A stretch of DNA of 64,000 nt, taken from assembly GCF_005938225.1 (NCBI RefSeq), contig NZ_VCPC01000006.1:62001-126000 (forward strand). Direction: 5' to 3'. This document shows positions 1 to 8,693 of this stretch, in pieces; positions within the stretch are counted from its first letter, which is position 1; the number at the start of each line of letters is the position of its first letter. The translations under genes and the position numbers were made by a program. Source of the stretch: Arenibacterium halophilum (GTDB taxonomy: Bacteria; Pseudomonadota; Alphaproteobacteria; Rhodobacterales; Rhodobacteraceae). The notes under the pieces were generated by a model. That model worked only from the letters and a program-made list of their open reading frames with translations, was not told the origin of the DNA and searched no databases.

Positions 1-906
1 GTCAGCGACATCGGCGATGATGACCGGACCGCGCGGGGCGGCCTGTGCGGCGGCGACAGCTTCGGCTTCGTTCATCATGGGGGTGCGGGTTTCGTTGCGC
101 ATGTCCCAGACCTCGGTAGCTAACGTATCGGCCAACGCCTGCGCAGCTTCGGCGTTGCCATCGGTGTAGACCAACGTTCGCGACCCAAGCTCGGGCATGT
201 CGCCAAGCGCGAACCCGTGACAAAAGCTGACAGCCAGGGCTTCGCCGGTGTCCTCCAGTGCCGACATCCGGGCGACGAAATCGCTCATCGGTTTTCGCGT
301 CGTGTGCCAGACCGACAGCATATTGCAGTCGGACGTTGCGCCAACAGGGTAGATCTCGCCCCGTTGCGTCCGTAGCGCCAGCGCCCAAAGGTCTTCGGCC
401 CGCTCGACAGTATCCGTGTGGGGGTATTCCTTGTAGGGAACAATCAGATCGGCGGCCTGCATCATCTTTCTTGTCAGGTGACAATGCAGATCCAATTCGC
501 AGCCGATAACCGCATCGGGGCAGATGTCGCGGATGCCTGCCAGCAGCTCTCCTTCGCAATCGAATTCATCTGCGGCGATCATTGCGCCGTGCAGGTTCAG
601 CAGAACCATGTCGAGAGGCGCGGCGCGGCGCACATCCGCAAGCAGGCGGTCGCGCCACTCTTCCCAGACGTGGGTCAGCGTGGTGCCGCCGGGCTGCGCC
701 GCGGCCATCAGGCCCTCGACCACCTCGATTCCCTCGGCTTCGGCCTGCTTGCGCCACACGTGCAGCGGGGCGGTGAAATGCAGGGGTTCGGATTGCGTGG
801 CGGTGCCATAAAAGACGCCCCCGGCTTCGAAGTCTGACATGGTAGTCGGGATCGGGCTGAAGCTATTGGTCTCGGTCGCAATGCCGCCAATAAACAATCG
901 GGTCAT
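1..906 (-). CDS. M81 family metallopeptidase (MlrC-like), 3' end outside window
   Basis: The minus-strand frame from the ATG at 904-906 stays open to base 1, giving 302 residues with no stop. It begins MTRLFIGGIATETNSFSP, the typical N-terminus of MlrC-type (DUF1485) proteins, contains a DLHCHLT segment resembling the family's metal-binding histidine region, and runs out in IIADVAD, which in the family leads into an NPGGG motif. The family is about 490 residues, so the C-terminal domain lies off the left edge. MlrC was named for linear microcystin hydrolysis, but most family members have unknown substrates. The start codon overlaps the stop of the upstream FAD oxidoreductase (ATGA, 903-906), so the two are probably translationally coupled. 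Family assignment is good; the reaction is not known. Confidence 0.85.
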   Translation of the reverse strand, partial: MTRLFIGGIATETNSFSPIPTTMSDFEAGGVFYGTATQSEPLHFTAPLHVWRKQAEAEGIEVVEGLMAAAQPGGTTLTHVWEEWRDRLLADVRRAAPLDMVLLNLHGAMIAADEFDCEGELLAGIRDICPDAVIGCELDLHCHLTRKMMQAADLIVPYKEYPHTDTVERAEDLWALALRTQRGEIYPVGATSDCNMLSVWHTTRKPMSDFVARMSALEDTGEALAVSFCHGFALGDMPELGSRTLVYTDGNAEAAQALADTLATEVWDMRNETRTPMMNEAEAVAAAQAAPRGPVIIADVAD

Positions 907-2039
907 GACAGGCCTTTCCTGAGTTGTTCTGAAAACCGTGAAGGGGAGAGCGCCGCGCCGGTCAGACCGGCCGCCGTCAGATCGGGCGGTATCGTATCGT
1001 TTCGCAGGATGGCCGCCGCCACCCGCGACAACGCCGGGGAGGACTGGATGCCATAGCCCCCCTGCCCGGCGTACCAGAAGAAACCATCCGCTTCGGCATC
1101 GAAGCCCGCGACCGGGTCTTCATCGGGGAAAAAGCTGCGCAGCCCCGACCAGCTTGCCTTTGGGCGCCTGACCGTCAGCTTGAGCCAGTCTTGCATCCGG
1201 TCCACCGCGATCGCGATATCCATATCGTCGGGCCATACCTCGCCCGGGTCAGATGGTGTGGCATCTGAGGGCGACAGAAGAATGCCAGTCGCTTCGGGTT
1301 TGACATAAAAGCTGAATTGGGGGTCGGCCAACAGTGGCCATTGTGCCGTCTGGTGGCCGGGGATGTCGAAATGCGCAATCGTGCGCTTGCAGGGCGTCAG
1401 GCCGATCGGCGCAAGCCCGGCCAGCTGCGCGACTCTATCCGCAAAGGCCCCCGCCGCATTCACAACGACCGGAGCGGTTATGGCACCCTGTGGCGTTTCA
1501 ACGATCCAGTCCGGGCCGGAACGCCGTATCTTCTGGACCGGAGCGTTCAAGCGCAGGTCTGCCTGTGACCCCTTCAGATAGGATCGGTGAAGGGCATCGA
1601 CATCTATGTCCTGTGCTTCGGTGTCCAGCAGACCACAGGTGACACGTTCGGAGATAGGCAGCCCCATCGCCAGAAGATCATCTCGTCCCAGCATCGAAAG
1701 GGGCCGCCCGATCTCCAGCCCTTCCTTCAGCGCCGCAACAAGCGTGTCGCGACCGTCTTCTGCCGCCAGACGCAAAACCCCACGGGATGACGTCAGCGGC
1801 ACCGGGCTGAACCCGTTTGGCGGGGACAACAGGAACGACCGACTGGCAAGGCTGGCCGCGCGGATCATGGGCGCCCCGGCATAGGGCGTCATCAGTGCGG
1901 CGGATCGGCCCGTCGCATGGTGTGACGGGCTGTTCTCGGACTCGAGAATGACAACACGGTGCGTGCCCCGAAGCTGCCAGGCCAGGGACGCCCCGGCAAT
2001 TCCGCCGCCGATGACGATGATGTCGGCGGTTTCGCTCAC
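903..2039 (-). CDS. FAD-dependent oxidoreductase, DadA/glycine oxidase family
   Basis: 378 residues with a GTG start. The N-terminus IIVIGGGIAGASLAW is a GxGxxG dinucleotide-binding fold for FAD. The C-terminal region contains WYAGQGGYGIQSSPALSR, the FAD-contacting loop found in D-amino-acid dehydrogenase and glycine/sarcosine oxidase relatives. The family oxidises the C-N bond of amino acids or amines to the imine. It is followed by the MlrC-like gene with a 4-bp overlap and is divergent from a polyamine-type ABC importer across a 557-bp gap, suggesting oxidation of an imported amine or amino acid. The exact substrate cannot be read from the sequence. Confidence 0.85.
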   Translation of the reverse strand: MSETADIIVIGGGIAGASLAWQLRGTHRVVILESENSPSHHATGRSAALMTPYAGAPMIRAASLASRSFLLSPPNGFSPVPLTSSRGVLRLAAEDGRDTLVAALKEGLEIGRPLSMLGRDDLLAMGLPISERVTCGLLDTEAQDIDVDALHRSYLKGSQADLRLNAPVQKIRRSGPDWIVETPQGAITAPVVVNAAGAFADRVAQLAGLAPIGLTPCKRTIAHFDIPGHQTAQWPLLADPQFSFYVKPEATGILLSPSDATPSDPGEVWPDDMDIAIAVDRMQDWLKLTVRRPKASWSGLRSFFPDEDPVAGFDAEADGFFWYAGQGGYGIQSSPALSRVAAAILRNDTIPPDLTAAGLTGAALSPSRFSEQLRKGLS

Positions 2040-2596
2040 AACCCTATCCCGACCAGGCGTGACCCGGATTGAGACAACCCATCCCGTCGGCCGCTTTGTG
2101 TTACGGGCGAACCCGTGGCAAGAAGATCCTGCGAAATCAGCGCCGGGCGACTCGTCGGCGCCGCATCAAGCGCTGACAGGATATGCAGTTCCGATGATCC
2201 CGGACTTGCGAGACAGACATCGACCCGGCATCTGTCCAAGGTTCTGACGGCGACGTCCGCTCGTATCATTCCGAAATCCTGTTTTCTTTGGTGCTTGCTG
2301 AACAGTAAGCGGTTTGTGCGGTGTCGGATAATGCAAAGGTATGGCCATGCCATTCCCTAAAGTTATTTGGGTCGCAACCACTCAACTATCTATGTTCATT
2401 TACTAAATCCGAACTCTTATTGCTGCGCAGCAGCATGAATGCGGAAAGTAAGCGCCGCACAGCACCAAACATCAAGGACATGCTTTCAAGTTATGAAAAC
2501 AATCTACTATTGAATTTTACAGGTCGGCATTGGGCCAAGCAGAGTGGAAAGATACCAAGGCCGGCAATAGTCAGGCCGCAACCAATGGGGATTATC
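2040..2596. other. Divergent intergenic region, 557 bp
   Basis: The region lies between the minus-strand FAD oxidoreductase and the plus-strand solute-binding protein gene and should hold both promoters. Its right part (about 2340-2540) is visibly more AT-rich than the coding DNA. A perfect 12-bp palindrome, TGCTGCGCAGCA, lies at 2421-2432. A minus-strand frame (2036-2353) overlaps the oxidoreductase start but shows no recognisable protein family. A plus-strand frame open from 2321 is most likely only an upstream extension of the binding-protein gene, because the signal peptide starts at 2597. Confidence 0.5.
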
Positions 2597-3634
2597 ATGA
2601 ACAGCTTTATCAAGGCCGCGACAGTCGGGTTTGTCGCCACGCTCGCCTCGACCGCATCAGCCGAGGTCATCCATGCCACGTGGGGCGGCGGCGGGGCCAG
2701 GACGCTCGGCGAATACGTCCAGGTTCCCTTCAGCGAAAAGACCGGAATAGAAACGCGGGTGGCCGAAGTGCCGAACACCGCCGGAGCCGTGCGGTCGCCG
2801 ACCGCGTCGCAGTATGACGCCGTTACAGTCACCTTTTTCGAAGGCGTGGGCCTGTCGGGAACGGACCTGCTGGAAGGGTTCACCGACGAAGAGATCCCAG
2901 AGGTCAAGAACCTTCCGCCCGAAGTCGTCATCCGAAACGACGAAGGCCTGATCGTCGGGATCCCGACGTATTTCGCGTACTATGGTATCGTCTATAACGA
3001 CGACCTTGCCGATGCAGAGGATTTCACAAGCTGGAAGTCTCTGGCCGACCCCAAATGGAAAGGCAAACTGGCGATCACCCGACCTGTGTATGCCGCCGCC
3101 TATGATCTGACGATGTATGCCCATGCGGCTGGCGGCGATGCGTCCAACATCGAACCCGGCCTCGACATTCTGAAGGGCCTGATTTCGAATTCGCTGACCA
3201 CCTATACCTCGCTTGCGCATATGAACACCTTGCTTGGCACGGGCGAAGTGACAGCCGTTCCTTTCTATTCCACGCGTGTCTGGCATTTGCAGAAAGAAGG
3301 CCAGGACAATATCAAGATCGCCATCCCGGACGAAGGCGGCCTGATGCTGGCCTATGCCGTGGTGTCGCCCAAAGGGTCGAAGAACCGTGAAGAGACGGCC
3401 CAATACATGAACTACCTTGCCTCGGCCGAAAGCCAGGTGGCGGTGTCGGTTCACGGCGGGGGCATCCCGACAAACAACACGGCGAAACTGCCGCAGGAGT
3501 ACCTTGATACGCTTGGAACGACGCGCGAAGAGCTTTTGAAAAAGATGTATGTGCCGGATTGGAAGACCGTCTGGGACAATCACGAAGAGCGCATCAACAT
3601 GGTCGAGCAGATGATGTCAGAAGTCGCGAACTAA
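2597..3634 (+). CDS. ABC transporter substrate-binding protein, polyamine type (family 1)
   Basis: 345 residues when started at the ATG at 2597. The frame is open further upstream, but this start directly precedes a signal peptide (MNSFIKAATVGFVATLASTA then SA-E) and has a GGGGA ribosome site 5 nt upstream. The mature protein begins EVIHATWGGGG and carries WKSLADPKWKGKLAITRP and VPFYSTRVW segments typical of PotD-like periplasmic binding proteins. It is the first gene of an importer operon with an ATPase and two permeases. It is clearly homologous to the binding protein at 9619-10677 (ATWGGG/ASWGGG, WKS.ADPKW, PFYS.RVW), so the two systems share an ancestor. The ligand is not determined; a polyamine or other small cation is only a family-based guess. 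Confidence 0.9.
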   Translation: MNSFIKAATVGFVATLASTASAEVIHATWGGGGARTLGEYVQVPFSEKTGIETRVAEVPNTAGAVRSPTASQYDAVTVTFFEGVGLSGTDLLEGFTDEEIPEVKNLPPEVVIRNDEGLIVGIPTYFAYYGIVYNDDLADAEDFTSWKSLADPKWKGKLAITRPVYAAAYDLTMYAHAAGGDASNIEPGLDILKGLISNSLTTYTSLAHMNTLLGTGEVTAVPFYSTRVWHLQKEGQDNIKIAIPDEGGLMLAYAVVSPKGSKNREETAQYMNYLASAESQVAVSVHGGGIPTNNTAKLPQEYLDTLGTTREELLKKMYVPDWKTVWDNHEERINMVEQMMSEVAN

Positions 3635-3652
3635 CGTCGCCTTCTTCTTCCT

Positions 3653-3683
3653 GAAACTGGCCGGCTCTGGTCCGGCCGGTTTC
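3653..3683 (+). terminator. Intra-operon stem-loop after binding-protein gene
   Basis: A 12-bp stem with one G-U pair (3653-3664 with 3672-3683) and a 7-nt loop lies 18 bp after the binding-protein stop and before the ATPase gene. No T-run follows, so it more likely stabilises the upstream mRNA or partly attenuates than fully terminates. Such a hairpin commonly allows more binding protein than membrane components. Confidence 0.5.
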
Positions 3684-3707
3684 GAGATTTCCAGAGCCGA
3701 GCATGAA

Positions 3708-4868
3708 ATGAACGATAAAATGACACCCCCGACGCGCGATGCCGCAGTTGGTAGCATCCACATCGAAAACGTCTCGAAGTCCTATGGTGACGCGGAAGTC
3801 CTGTCGAGCGTTTCGCTGGACATCCCGGCCGGCAGCTTCCTGACACTTCTCGGACCATCAGGATGCGGCAAGACGACCCTGCTGCGCCTGATTGCGGGGT
3901 TCATCTCGCCCACGCGCGGTACGATCCGCATTGACGGCCGCGACATGACGCAGGTGCCAACGCAGAAACGCCCCATCGGGATGGTGTTCCAGAACCTTGC
4001 CCTGTTTCCGCATTTTTCCGTGTCCGAAAACATCGCCTATGGCCTGAAGCTGCGCAAGACCGATGCAGCCGAGATGCAGCGGAGGGTATCCAAGTTCATC
4101 CAACTGGTCGGGCTGGACGGCCTGGGTGACCGACGCATTGCGCAGCTGTCGGGAGGGCAGAAACAACGGGTGGCCCTGGCCCGGTCGCTGGTGCTGGAGC
4201 CGTCGATCCTGTTGCTGGACGAACCGCTTTCGGCGCTGGATCTGCAATTGCGGAAACAACTGCAGTTCGCGCTGAAGGACATTCAGAAACAACTGCGCAC
4301 CACATTTGTTTTCGTCACCCACGATCAGGAAGAGGCGACGATGATCTCGGACCGGATCGTGGTGATGAGCAATGGCCACGTGCAACAGGTCGGTACTCCG
4401 CAGGACATTTATTCGGACCCGCAGAACTTGTTCGTGTCAAAGTTCATCGGCGAGGTGAACGAGCTGCCCGGCAAGGTTCTCTCGGTCGGCCAGAACCTGG
4501 CTGTTGAAACCGGCGCCGGGTCATTCGAGCTTCCGACAAGCGTGGCGCGGAGATTGGACCCTGTCGCTGGCGACAAGGTCACGATCTGCCTGCGCCCGGA
4601 AAAAATCGCGATTGCGGATCCCGCGGCACCCGTCGCGCCCGGCATGGTCAGCGCCGATGCCCGCGTTGTCGATACGCTGGTGATCGGCCCCCTGACTCGT
4701 GTGACGCTTGAAGCCCAGGGAACGCGCATGACCTCGGTCCAGATGACCGACGCGCTTGGCCCCCTGCCGTCGGGCGCATCCGTGCGTATCGCCTTTGCGG
4801 CCGACGCCGCCCGCGTCTTCGCCCCCCTGACCGCCGATCTGGCAACCGCCTTCGGAGATCAGGCATGA
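3708..4868 (+). CDS. ABC transporter ATP-binding protein, PotA-like
   Basis: 386 residues. Walker A GPSGCGKT at about residues 49-56, Q-loop in VFQNLALFPH, signature LSGGQKQRVALARS at about 148-161, Walker B ILLLDEPLSALD at about 168-179, and the switch histidine in FVTHDQEEA. The C-terminal third (from about residue 240) is a TOBE/OB regulatory domain with a CLRPEKI element typical of PotA/FbpC-type ATPases. Its last bases overlap the first permease gene (ATGA, 4865-4868). It energises import together with the permeases at 4865 and 5705. A second in-frame ATG at 3720 is also possible as the start. Confidence 0.93.
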   Translation: MNDKMTPPTRDAAVGSIHIENVSKSYGDAEVLSSVSLDIPAGSFLTLLGPSGCGKTTLLRLIAGFISPTRGTIRIDGRDMTQVPTQKRPIGMVFQNLALFPHFSVSENIAYGLKLRKTDAAEMQRRVSKFIQLVGLDGLGDRRIAQLSGGQKQRVALARSLVLEPSILLLDEPLSALDLQLRKQLQFALKDIQKQLRTTFVFVTHDQEEATMISDRIVVMSNGHVQQVGTPQDIYSDPQNLFVSKFIGEVNELPGKVLSVGQNLAVETGAGSFELPTSVARRLDPVAGDKVTICLRPEKIAIADPAAPVAPGMVSADARVVDTLVIGPLTRVTLEAQGTRMTSVQMTDALGPLPSGASVRIAFAADAARVFAPLTADLATAFGDQA

Positions 4869-5701
4869 ACACGGGCGAAAAACCAACGCTGGCGAAAGGC
4901 TTGATGCTGCTGCCGGCGCTGATCGTGCTGGGGCTGTTCTTCACCTCGGTCATCATGCTGTTTTCCAACGCCTTCGTGGACCGCGGCGGGTTTTCCCTGA
5001 AGTATTTCGAACAGATACTGGCCAGACCGGATTACCACGTTGTTTTCTATCGCACCGTCATCACCTCGATCATCGTGGCGCTTCTGGCCGTCCTGCTGGC
5101 CTACCCGATTGCGCTGCTGCTCTGGCGATCGGAAAAGCATCGCAACATGCTGCTGATCGTCGTGCTTGTGCCGTGGCTTGTCAGCCTGGTGGTGCGGACC
5201 TATGGCTGGATCATCCTTCTGGGGCCGAAAGGGTTCGTGAATGCCTTTCTGGGCTGGGTCGGCGTGATCGACACGCCCTTGAAGCTGATGTTCAACGATA
5301 CCGGGATCATCATCGGCCTGACCCACGTTCTGATCCCCTTCGCGGTGATCTCGATCCTTGCGTCGCTTCTGTCGATCGAAGAAAACCTTGAGGAAGCCTC
5401 GCGCGTGCTGGGGGCCGGCCGCTGGCAGACGTTCAAGACGATCGTCTTTCCGCTGTCGCTACCGGGCGTTTTCACCTCGCTCATGGTGATCTACCTCGCC
5501 TGCGTCGGCGCAATCGTGACGCCGCTGTTGCTGGGCGGGATCACCGAAAAATTCGTGGGCTCGCAGATTTATCAAGAGGTCATGGCGACGTTCAACATGT
5601 CCAAGGCAGCCGCCTGGTCGATCTGTCTGCTGTCGCTCAGCTTTGTGTCCCTCGTGATCCTGAAATTCATCGAACGCCGCGCGCTGCGCGGGCAGGAGTA
5701 A
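4865..5701 (+). CDS. ABC transporter permease, PotB-like
   Basis: 278 residues, with about six hydrophobic segments beginning at residue 14. The cytoplasmic loop EEASRVLGAGRWQTFKTIVFPLSLPG is the EAA motif that docks on the ATPase (shown here only to identify the loop at about residues 177-200). The start overlaps the ATPase stop by 4 bp. It pairs with the permease encoded 3 bp downstream to form the membrane channel of the importer. Corresponding genes in the second cassette (8690-9529) have the same order, with TYGWIILLGPKGFVNA matching SYGWVVILGPRGLING. Confidence 0.92.
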   Translation: MNTGEKPTLAKGLMLLPALIVLGLFFTSVIMLFSNAFVDRGGFSLKYFEQILARPDYHVVFYRTVITSIIVALLAVLLAYPIALLLWRSEKHRNMLLIVVLVPWLVSLVVRTYGWIILLGPKGFVNAFLGWVGVIDTPLKLMFNDTGIIIGLTHVLIPFAVISILASLLSIEENLEEASRVLGAGRWQTFKTIVFPLSLPGVFTSLMVIYLACVGAIVTPLLLGGITEKFVGSQIYQEVMATFNMSKAAAWSICLLSLSFVSLVILKFIERRALRGQE

Positions 5702-5704
5702 ACC

Positions 5705-6502
5705 ATGCGCAAGATGACCCCCACGATGAAGATGCTTGGCATTGCGCTGCTGCTGTTTCTTCCTGCGCCGATCTTCATCGTCTTCGGTGCCTCGTTCAAT
5801 GGATCGGGCTATATCCAGTTCCCGCCGGAAAGCTGGTCTTTGCGCTGGTATGTCGAAGCCTTCACCGATCCGCGATGGGGGCGGGCGGTTCTGACCTCGC
5901 TCTGGATTGCGGCGGTGGTCGCGGTTCTGATCACCGCGATCAGCTTTCTGGCGGCCTATTTCACCCTGCGGTACGCGCCGAAAATTTCCGGCTGGCTGGA
6001 GCTGGCGATCTTTTCGCCACTGTTCTTTCCGCATGCGTCGATGGGTGTGGCCGCGGTGGCGCTGATGGCCTCGATGGGGGTTGTTGGTACGCCGATCGCG
6101 ATCATTCTGGCCCATCTGATGGTGACGATCCCCTTTTCCTACCGTCCTATCCATGTCGCGCTGAAATCGGTTGATCCCGATCTGATCCGCGCGGCCGAAG
6201 TGATGGGAGCATCCGAACTGCGCGCCCTTTGGGACATCATCCTTCCGATCTGTCGCTCGGGCATCCTGACGTCGCTTCTGTTCACGGGCATCATCTCGTT
6301 TGACGAGGTCACCGTGACGATGTTCCTGATCGGGCCAGAGATCACGACCCTGCCAGTACAGATCTTCACCTTCATCCAGGATGACGCCTCGCCCGTGCTG
6401 GCCGCGATTTCGACCCTCTCGGTGATCATCACCTTCATCGCGATTCTGCTGCTGGAACGTGTGGCCGGGCTCAGCTTCTTCGTGCAACGTCAATCGAGTT
6501 GA
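5705..6502 (+). CDS. ABC transporter permease, PotC-like
   Basis: 265 residues with about six membrane segments. The EAA loop is at about residues 158-180 (DPDLIRAAEVMGASELRALW). The segment SFDEVTVTMFLIGPEITTLPVQ is characteristic of PotC-type permeases and is nearly repeated in the paralogue at 7917-8693 (SFDEVTVTMFLVGPFVMTLP). It is the last gene of the first importer operon, 3 bp after the PotB-like gene, and a hairpin follows 6 bp after its stop. Confidence 0.92.
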   Translation: MRKMTPTMKMLGIALLLFLPAPIFIVFGASFNGSGYIQFPPESWSLRWYVEAFTDPRWGRAVLTSLWIAAVVAVLITAISFLAAYFTLRYAPKISGWLELAIFSPLFFPHASMGVAAVALMASMGVVGTPIAIILAHLMVTIPFSYRPIHVALKSVDPDLIRAAEVMGASELRALWDIILPICRSGILTSLLFTGIISFDEVTVTMFLIGPEITTLPVQIFTFIQDDASPVLAAISTLSVIITFIAILLLERVAGLSFFVQRQSS

Positions 6503-6508
6503 GGACGT

Positions 6509-6535
6509 GCCAGGGCAACTCTGTGTTGCCCTGGC
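6509..6535. terminator. Candidate bidirectional terminator hairpin
   Basis: A perfect 11-bp stem (6509-6519 with 6525-6535) around the loop TCTGT lies 6 bp after the last gene of the first importer and in the convergent gap before the minus-strand oxidoreductase. No strong T-run flanks it, so termination efficiency is uncertain, but the position fits a shared terminator. Confidence 0.55.
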
Positions 6536-6621
6536 CAGCTCACGGGCGGCCCTTTGCGGCACAGTGATGCGCTGCCCTTTGCCTGCACCGGGTGTTTCAC
6601 GACAGATCCGGAGTTGGACGC

Positions 6622-7917
6622 TTAGCGACCGGTGACCTGTTCGATGCGGTCGCGCAATCTGTACCAGCCGGTCATGGCAGGCAGGAACCACGCCTTTTCG
6701 CGATAGAACGGCACGGTCGGGAACTTCAGATTCCAGAAGGCCGATTGCTCTTTTCCGGCGATGGCCTGCCCGGCCATGTGGCCAAGGTAGCTTTGCATCG
6801 CAACCCCGGATCCGTTGCAGCCAAGCGCATAGACAATGCCGTTGCGTTCGCCCAGGTGCGGCAGCAGATCGAAGGTAAAGGCAATCTGCCCCGACCAGGC
6901 ATAGCGGATGGGAACGCCTTTGGTTTCCGGGAAAACGCTGTGCAGCCGGGCCGCAAGTTCATCGGCCAACTCGGCGGCGTCACGGATGCGCAGGCTGGCG
7001 CGCCCACCAAAGAGGATACGTTTGCGATCCGGCGTGGGCCGGAAATAGCTTAGCAACCGGCGGCTATCCACGGCTGTCCGTCCGTCGGGCAGCAGCGTGT
7101 CGATCAGCCCCTCGGGCAGCTCGTCCGTTACGACGATATAGCTGGCCGCCGGAATGACCCGGCGCCGCACCCACGGATTCAGCCTGTCGGAATAGCCGTT
7201 GGTCGCGATCAGAACCTTGCCGCAACGGATCGTCGCGCCCGTGGTCGTCACCTTCCAGCCCAAAGCCTCGCGTTCAATGCCGGTTACACGGGTGTTGTCG
7301 CACAGGACCGCGCCGCGCTGCGCCGCCATATCGACCAGCCCCTGGACATAGCGTCCCGGATGAAGCTGTCCGGCGCGGTCAATCGTCATGGCGCCGTGAT
7401 AAAGGTCGGTCCCGATCACCTTGTGCTGTTGGTCGCGGTCGAAAAGCTGCACCCCGTCGCGGCGCATCTTGACCGCTTTGACTTTCATCGTTTCGAAATG
7501 CCCCGGCAGGGTTGCGCAGACGACCCGCCCGGATCGACGATACAGCGCCGCGTCCGGCAATTCAGCGGTGCGCCGTTCCACGAAATCGAACGAGGCCGCC
7601 GCTTCGCTCTTGAGCTGGTCAAAGACGCCTTCGGGCAGGCTTTGTTCCAGCGGCGACCGGACGTTCGACGCCGACGCCGACTTGCCAAGGTTCACTCCGC
7701 TGGAGACATGGCCGGCATTGCGGCTGCTGGCGCCAAAGCCGAAATCCTCGGCTTCTACAACCACCGCTTCGGTTCCGGCGTCGCGCAAGGCGATGGCCGC
7801 GTTCAACCCGGTGAACCCACCGCCCACGATCACCACATCCGTGCGTGCGGGGGGGTTGTTTCCAAACCGACGCGGCGGGGCGTCTTCCCACCAATATGGG
7901 GTCAGGATCAGGCTCAT
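6622..7917 (-). CDS. FAD-dependent oxidoreductase, PuuB/DadA-like amine oxidase family
   Basis: 431 residues. It begins MSLILTPYWWEDAPP, an N-terminus common in gamma-glutamylputrescine oxidase relatives, followed by the FAD fold VVIVGGGFTGLNAAIALRDAG and VVEAEDFGFGASSRNAGHV. The C-terminal half has RYAWSGQIAFTFDLLPHLG and YALGCNGSGVAM, FAD-binding motifs of the DAO superfamily. The start codon shares its last base with the stop of the upstream permease gene, so it is the last gene of the second polyamine-type importer operon. Oxidation of the imported amine (possibly in gamma-glutamylated form) is the likely role, but no glutamylation gene is present here. Confidence 0.85.
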   Translation of the reverse strand: MSLILTPYWWEDAPPRRFGNNPPARTDVVIVGGGFTGLNAAIALRDAGTEAVVVEAEDFGFGASSRNAGHVSSGVNLGKSASASNVRSPLEQSLPEGVFDQLKSEAAASFDFVERRTAELPDAALYRRSGRVVCATLPGHFETMKVKAVKMRRDGVQLFDRDQQHKVIGTDLYHGAMTIDRAGQLHPGRYVQGLVDMAAQRGAVLCDNTRVTGIEREALGWKVTTTGATIRCGKVLIATNGYSDRLNPWVRRRVIPAASYIVVTDELPEGLIDTLLPDGRTAVDSRRLLSYFRPTPDRKRILFGGRASLRIRDAAELADELAARLHSVFPETKGVPIRYAWSGQIAFTFDLLPHLGERNGIVYALGCNGSGVAMQSYLGHMAGQAIAGKEQSAFWNLKFPTVPFYREKAWFLPAMTGWYRLRDRIEQVTGR

Positions 7918-8693
7918 CAGTCACGCTCCACGAAGAACTGGATGCCGACGACCTTGTCGAGAATGAAGACCATCAGTGACGTGAACAGGACCAGGGCCGC
8001 AGACACCGCCGCGATGATCGGGCTGGCGCTTTCCAGTACTTCGGAAAAGACCTGTACCGGCAGGGTCATGACGAAGGGCCCGACAAGGAACATGGTCACC
8101 GTCACCTCGTCAAAGGAAATGATGAAGCTGAACAGGAGTGAAGTTACAAGCCCCGGTCGGACCGCTGGAAGCGACACCTGCCAGAAGGTTCTCCACGGGC
8201 GCGACCCCAGGCTGGCGGCGGCTTCCTCCAGCGCCGGATCGGCTTTGCGCAGGGCCGCCACGACAGGGCGGTAGGCATAGGGGATCGTCAGGATGCAGTG
8301 CACCAGAACCAGCCCGGTAAAGGTGCCCAACCAGCCCAGCCCCGACAAAGTCACGATCATGATGACCCCGATCGCGGCGTGCGGAAAAATGAGCGGGGTC
8401 AGCAGGATGGTTTCGTAGGCCGTCCCAAATCGCATCTTGTGGCGCACCACGGCCCATGCGGCGGCAAAGGATGCGGCGGTGCTGACAAACGCCCCGATCA
8501 GCGCCAGAAGTGCCGAGGTGCCAAGCACCTTCAGCCAATCGGCAGATCCCAGGAATTCGGCGTACCACTTGAGAGACACACCCTTGATCGGGAATGACAG
8601 ATACCCGGCCGAGGTGAAGGACGACAAGACGACGATCACGATGGGCAGCGGCAGGAACAGCAGGACGGCGAGCGCGATATACCGGGACATCAC
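7917..8693 (-). CDS. ABC transporter permease, PotC-like (second cassette)
   Basis: 258 residues with about six membrane spans. The EAA loop is ADPALEEAAASLGSRPWRTF and the family segment FDEVTVTMFLVGPFVMTLP lies after it. It overlaps the upstream PotB-like gene by 4 bp and abuts the downstream FAD oxidoreductase. It is a paralogue of the permease at 5705-6502, sharing the SFDEVTVTMFL block and overall length. Confidence 0.92.
   Translation of the reverse strand: MMSRYIALAVLLFLPLPIVIVVLSSFTSAGYLSFPIKGVSLKWYAEFLGSADWLKVLGTSALLALIGAFVSTAASFAAAWAVVRHKMRFGTAYETILLTPLIFPHAAIGVIMIVTLSGLGWLGTFTGLVLVHCILTIPYAYRPVVAALRKADPALEEAAASLGSRPWRTFWQVSLPAVRPGLVTSLLFSFIISFDEVTVTMFLVGPFVMTLPVQVFSEVLESASPIIAAVSAALVLFTSLMVFILDKVVGIQFFVERD

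Noticed and set aside
2036-2353. A 105-codon minus-strand frame overlapping the FAD oxidoreductase start by a GTGA-like junction.
   Set aside because: No recognisable motif and no good ribosome site. The coupling-like overlap is by itself weak evidence, so it is mentioned only in the intergenic entry.
2421-2432. TGCTGCGCAGCA palindrome, with a one-mismatch copy at 17221-17232, as a shared operator.
   Set aside because: Only two copies, in unrelated promoters, and built from GC-rich trinucleotides that arise easily by chance in this DNA.
5459-6691. A 410-codon minus-strand frame opposite the PotC-like permease.
   Set aside because: Very rich in Arg, His, Asp and Gln with no family resemblance, and the plus strand encodes an evident permease.
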